Assembly: GCA_001579985.1 (NCBI GenBank)
Contig: LRSR01008169.1
Coordinates: 1 to 22,878 of the forward strand
Source of the DNA: Hypsibius dujardini
Lineage: Eukaryota; Tardigrada; Eutardigrada; Parachela; Hypsibiidae
Direction: 5' to 3'
DNA length: 22,878 nucleotides
Positions 19,421 to 22,878 of this stretch are shown piece by piece. How positions within the stretch are numbered: position 1 is the stretch's first letter; every line of letters starts with the position of its first letter. A program made the position numbers and the translations under genes. The notes beneath the pieces are model-generated. The model saw only the letters and a list, made by a program, of their open reading frames with translations, was not told the origin of the DNA and did not search any database.

Positions 19421-19643
19421 GTGAGTAATCGCCGCCCAAGGCTAATTGCTACAATTTTTCGATTGCACGCTCGCTAAGAGCACATCCGGCCTTTACCAAA
19501 TAAAACAGACATGTTTAAACCACTGTGAGAACACATTAGAGTTTCAGTCTTCTTATATTCCAGACCTAAACGGTTCCACTTTTCCGAACAAAGTTCTTTT
19601 CTTGTTGTGCTGCTTGTTTATCTTACTTTCTGAACATTTTCTA
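19421..19643 (+). other. 5'UTR intron of the orphan gene
   Basis: A donor (AGCTG followed by gtgagtaat) at 19421 and an acceptor (ttttctag) ending at 19643 after a long pyrimidine-rich tract. The coding ATG follows six bases into the next exon. In-frame translation of the tract looks like a hydrophobic signal, but no ATG precedes it. Confidence 0.55.
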
Positions 19644-19649
19644 GCGGTA

Positions 19650-20771
19650 ATGGCGGACGTACCGGTTGCGGTTCCAGATGCGGTAGAGTTACTGAAGGAG
19701 AACGGAATATCATCTCTCGATATACCCAAAGAGGTTCCAGATGCGGTAGCGTTACTGCAGAATAACGGAATATCATCTCTCGATATACTCAAAGAGGTAT
19801 TTAAAAAAATAAAATCAACTACGACGGAAGTGGATGAACTATTGAGAGTGGCCAGTGCAACGCTGTTCCGCGAAAAATCGGATATTGACTATGCTGACTG
19901 GTCAACAATCTTAGTAAGTTCGCTGAAACTCCCGACGACGCTCTACATACTCTACGTGATATGGTCGGATTCAGTTCAGTTCGTCGATGCCAAGCAGAAA
20001 ACGGTTGAGCCTTTAGACAAGGCTGATTCTTTTGTCTTGTGCAAAGTAGGCTCTACCGAGATGAAAAGCTTTGAACACTTGATCACGGAGGAGGGTAATA
20101 TATTGGTTTATACGGCAACCAGTCGTAGTCTTAAGACTAAATTCAACTTCGAAACTAAACCAGAGACTATCCGCGAATTCAAGATGCCCACGAAAGATGA
20201 AGTGTTGTGCGGACTGATGCTGGAATTTAAGAAGAAAGCGAGGATCAACAACTACGCAACGCGGCTGTCTGGAATCTGTAAAATGCTCAAGGATCAAGTC
20301 GCCGAACACAACAATATGAACGTAGCACAACAAATGATGTTTGCTTTAGACTCGGCCGATAACGATACGGTCCAAAAGTTTGAGAACTTACTTAGGAAGA
20401 AGCTGAGCGTTCACCAGGAGCAGATTCACCCCAATATGATTTCCGAGCCGGCAAAAGCGAAGAAGAGAACTGATGCGGATGTTGCTGAAGGGAAGAAAGG
20501 ATTGCTCTTGCACCCAAAAAGTGCCCCAACGGAATGGATCTTGTCCACGAAAAATATCATTGGCAAGTACGACCAGTTCATCAAAGAAAAGGGCATGTGG
20601 ATTAAATCAGCGGAGGTGGAATCCGTTGAATACGAAAAGAGCACACAAGACATGATTGAACGGTACAAAGCAAAGTTTCCGAAGGACCTGCATATGTCTT
20701 GGACTACACCCGCTGATAAAAAGAGTGAAAAAAAAAGTGTACTACTCAAATTCAAACCGTTTCCGAAATAA
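19650..20771 (+). CDS. Orphan intronless protein, 373 aa, Lys-rich
   Basis: The ATG at 19650 is the first Met of the frame and follows a good splice acceptor. The frame is intact for 373 codons with balanced, protein-like composition, unlike the relics around it. Residues 8-28 and 29-49 are a near-identical tandem repeat (VPDAV.LL..NGISSLDI.KE). A Lys/Thr segment follows, then a hydrophobic patch at about 86-105, a central mixed region, a helical region near KARINNYATRLSGICKML, and a Lys-rich linker (EPAKAKKRT). The C-terminus is basic (KKSVLLKFKPFPK). There is no signal peptide, so it should be cytosolic or nuclear. I recognise no family: lineage-specific gene, domesticated mobile element and captured foreign gene all remain possible. 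No AATAAA is seen shortly after the stop. Confidence 0.75.
   Translation: MADVPVAVPDAVELLKENGISSLDIPKEVPDAVALLQNNGISSLDILKEVFKKIKSTTTEVDELLRVASATLFREKSDIDYADWSTILVSSLKLPTTLYILYVIWSDSVQFVDAKQKTVEPLDKADSFVLCKVGSTEMKSFEHLITEEGNILVYTATSRSLKTKFNFETKPETIREFKMPTKDEVLCGLMLEFKKKARINNYATRLSGICKMLKDQVAEHNNMNVAQQMMFALDSADNDTVQKFENLLRKKLSVHQEQIHPNMISEPAKAKKRTDADVAEGKKGLLLHPKSAPTEWILSTKNIIGKYDQFIKEKGMWIKSAEVESVEYEKSTQDMIERYKAKFPKDLHMSWTTPADKKSEKKSVLLKFKPFPK
19671..19796 (+). repeat. 63-bp in-frame tandem duplication inside the orphan gene
   Basis: Units 19671-19733 and 19734-19796 differ at only about seven positions and keep frame. GGAATATCATCTCTCGATAT is identical in both. This implies a recent duplication or ongoing homogenisation. 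Confidence 0.95.
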
Positions 20772-20877
20772 TCTCCAACCACGTGTCCAATTTTAATTAT
20801 GCCTTCTCGTTAGAATAATTATTCCATGAAATAATATTCCCTTTCTTTGCACTATGCTAAGGTTGATTAATTTCAGC

Positions 20878-21011
20878 GACATTTTGAGCGACCTGAGGCT
20901 GAACGATTTTATCTGTATGTTCCAAGCTTCCGAATGCCTACCGTGTTTGTAACTCATTTTGAGACTGACCTACCGGAGTCTGTACCTACGGTATGGGAGG
21001 AGATATTGTAA
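20878..21011 (+). other. Candidate terminal exon downstream of the orphan gene
   Basis: An atttcag acceptor is followed by an open frame of 44 codons with convincing composition (ERFYLYVPSFRMPTVFVTHF, then VPTVWEEIL) ending in TAA at 21009. It starts in phase 0. A weak phase-0 donor (gtacta) lies near the end of the orphan gene, so an alternative C-terminus is possible; otherwise it belongs to an unseen gene or is a relic. Confidence 0.3.
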
Positions 21012-22240
21012 TGAGGTTTTTTGTTCTCTATAATCAACTCTGTCAGCTATTCAAAACAGTTTTTCAAGACATTTTTCGTTTATTGAGATATAATTTATAA
21101 GATAAAAATCATCAAGCGTCGGGAAGAAAATATGGACTACACGGTTCGTTTAAGGGCTGCCCCAAAATACAATGAAACAAGAAATGTAAAACGCGAAGCT
21201 GAGGTTTTGATTGCATATCAATGCTAAAAAGAATTAAAGTCATTTGATTCAAAGGCGAGGGCGTGGCTAGCGGAATGCTTATTGTAGACCAGCGTCCGGA
21301 GCAACCTTATTTCGTGAGGCAAAAACTGGGACCTATTATTTTCCTAACCGTTTTATGAGTTTTAGTCTAACCACCACAAAGTCAGTGGCAAACAAAAGCT
21401 TTAGTGTTTTGCTTGCTTAGCTGTCCATAATATCTTTATTTAAAAGTATTGACCATTCCGAAAATTTTAGGTGAAGGTTAGAAGGCAATGCTTTCGAGAG
21501 CGCCCGAAACGGGTCATGTTGTTTCTGTTTTTATCAAAAGCCGTTCAGGCTTAAAGAGATAAATCATACCGCCTCAGCTAGGCGGATGGATGGATAACAA
21601 GATGTATGTTTCAGTTTTTTGGCGCACTTGGTGCACGCAACGAAATATTAGTTTGCGCAAAATCCGCGAAAATTTGGCCCATTAGCCAGGACACGTGCAA
21701 GAGACGAAGGTTAGGATTTTCGTCAAGGAGTGGACGCCTGAAATAACAAGAAGGAAATCTAGACTGGAACTAATGGTGAGGTTTAGTTGCACTCGAATTT
21801 TTACAGTAGGTAAGTTTACAGCAGTTAATTTTACGTTTAGGAGCAAAACCCGCCAAGTGGTTTAGATAGTTTTGCAGCTGTTTTACACAACACTTATTTG
21901 AATTGATTGATTTGCGACCTACAACTAACACTGGAAAACGGACCCTCTCGTTGGGGGCCGATAAGTCATCGGTCAGATTTTTTTAAATTCGTCCGAAACA
22001 GCAGATTCAACGAGGGAAGATTGAGCTCTGCGAATTGTCTTCACTTCGTACCATCGGCCACATATAAGGTGTGCAATTCGGGTTTTTTGTGCGAGCTTCG
22101 TTTTGGCCATCAATCAATACCAGCACCAAACAATTCAGTTGAATTCTTCCTTTCATCCCGATTTTCCTGTTCCGTTTCTGTCGTCCAATGCACTATTTTG
22201 TTATTTCAATTGGGAGATCTGGTACTCTAGAGACCCTGTA
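21012..22240. other. Intergenic, with two weak coding candidates
   Basis: ATG 21132 opens a 31-codon frame (MDYTVRLRAAPKYNETR) ending in TAA at 21227. At 21690-21775 a block between an AG and gtgagg reads KVRIFVKEWTPEITRRKSRL, faintly like the C-terminal domain of LINE ORF1-type proteins. A longer frame at 21907-22230 has no features. None is strong enough to call as a gene. Confidence 0.3.
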
Positions 22241-22260
22241 ATTTGTTTAGTGAGGTAAAA

Positions 22261-22503
22261 ATGGCCTTGAAGTGGCGATGCCGCGGGGAGTTCCAAAAAG
22301 TACAAAAAGAGCAGAATACACCAATCAATCATGAGACAGTAATACAATCTACATCAACGTGTTTTCAAAGCAAGAATCAATCAATCGAGGCTCCGCACAT
22401 CCCAAGAAGTCGTTGTCGCAGCTCCACGCGCTTAAAAAATAAAATCAAAAACATTTTTCCATTTTATGGTTCAGAAAACGCTACAGAAGGTCGAAGAAAG
22501 TAA
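22261..22503 (+). CDS. Small basic ORF, 80 aa, unrecognised
   Basis: The ATG at 22261 in an A-rich context starts a basic, Gln/Ser-rich frame (MALKWRCRGEFQKVQKEQ ... RSSTRLKNKIKNIFPF) ending in TAA. An AATAAA lies 340 bases downstream. No domain is recognisable and the frame is short enough to be chance. Confidence 0.2.
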   Translation: MALKWRCRGEFQKVQKEQNTPINHETVIQSTSTCFQSKNQSIEAPHIPRSRCRSSTRLKNKIKNIFPFYGSENATEGRRK

Positions 22504-22592
22504 CCTCTAGCCCCGATGATTCCCCTTGCACCGAGTAAACTGGCACAAATCTACCATCCCCATGAAAACGCAACAGATTAGCGTTGCATCAA

Positions 22593-22618
22593 CGGATCCC
22601 ATAATCGGATCCCATAAT
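22593..22618. repeat. 13-bp direct repeat, two copies
   Basis: CGGATCCCATAAT occurs twice head to tail with no mismatch. Confidence 0.85.
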
Positions 22619-22842
22619 CCAATAGCGCGATTGAAAGGTAAACGAATTTCATATTTCACCTCAGGTTAGCGGTGGATGAAAATCAGAAATCAATGTGTAG
22701 GATCTTTCAGGAAATTGCAAACGCTATTTTGCGAAAATAACGTAAATGCAGATCGCATTTCGCGCTTACGAGCGTCACGTGATCACTATATCAGTCGAAA
22801 ACTTATCTGCTTGTTAACCTGAGTGCCAAACTAAACCTGTCT

Positions 22843-22848
22843 AATAAA
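22843..22848 (+). terminator. Possible polyadenylation signal
   Basis: AATAAA followed at once by a small hairpin-forming AGAGAAATAACTTCTCT. It may end a plus-strand transcript, perhaps that of the small ORF at 22261, but no downstream GT-rich element can be seen before the window ends. Confidence 0.3.
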
Positions 22849-22878
22849 GAGAAATAACTTCTCTTTCGAACATAGACG

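Noticed and set aside
19446-19649. Apparent N-terminal extension of the orphan protein with a hydrophobic signal-like stretch
   Set aside because: The frame has no ATG upstream of 19650 (it begins with TTG), and the hydrophobic part is the pyrimidine-rich end of an intron bounded by gtgagt and ttttctag.
19650-20771. Endogenous viral nucleoprotein as identity of the orphan gene
   Set aside because: Intronless and helical, but no family hallmark is visible, so the label would be a guess.

Overview
The window reads as nuclear DNA of an ecdysozoan invertebrate, most likely an arthropod or tardigrade. The evidence is spliceosomal genes with short GT-AG introns, a secreted protein with a type-2 chitin-binding domain, AT-rich intergenic DNA with microsatellites, and decayed piggyBac and Tc1/mariner-type DNA transposons. 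No prokaryotic, organellar or clear viral signature is visible. The species cannot be named from sequence alone.

Layout. (1) Positions 1-4325, minus strand: a seven-exon gene, running off the left edge, for a secreted Ser-rich protein with one ChtBD2 domain. Every splice junction keeps phase, and a TATAAAA box lies upstream. (2) 4400-7080: mostly non-coding. It holds an ACAG microsatellite, a short unrecognised ORF (5586-5759), a foldback element of about 640 bp between two TTAA sites (5764-6405) carrying six copies of a 32-bp repeat, and an unrecognised hydrophobic minus-strand ORF (6574-6960). (3) 7082-9740, plus strand: a three-exon gene for a secreted leucine-rich-repeat-like protein of 362 aa. 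It is preceded by an exon-like block resembling part of its exon 1, and its second intron contains another foldback element of about 515 bp. (4) 9741-11950: sparse, with an imperfect hairpin and a small ORF with a signal peptide. (5) 11950-13217: a dead piggyBac transposase read in one frame with five stops, with a right end abutting TTAA. (6) 13356-13607: a decayed coding remnant cut off by the next element. (7) 13608-14918 (minus) and 16925-about 18213 (plus): two decayed copies of one Tc1/mariner-type family in opposite orientations, flanking 2 kb of ORF remnants. (8) 18246-18349: a broken copy of part of the LRR gene's exon 1. (9) 19650-20771, plus strand: an intact intronless coding region for an unrecognised 373-aa Lys-rich protein with a 21-aa tandem duplication and a 5'UTR intron. 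(10) 20772-22878: candidate exons and small ORFs of low confidence.

Three genes look functional: the chitin-binding gene, the LRR-like gene and the orphan at 19650. They show no obvious pathway link. The chitin-binding and LRR-like products should be extracellular. The rest is dominated by transposon decay and gene-fragment duplication. The most promising undescribed objects are the orphan gene, the TTAA-flanked foldback with its one-sided repeat expansion, and the LRR gene with its two partial exon-1 relatives. All homology calls are from pattern recognition; no searches were run.
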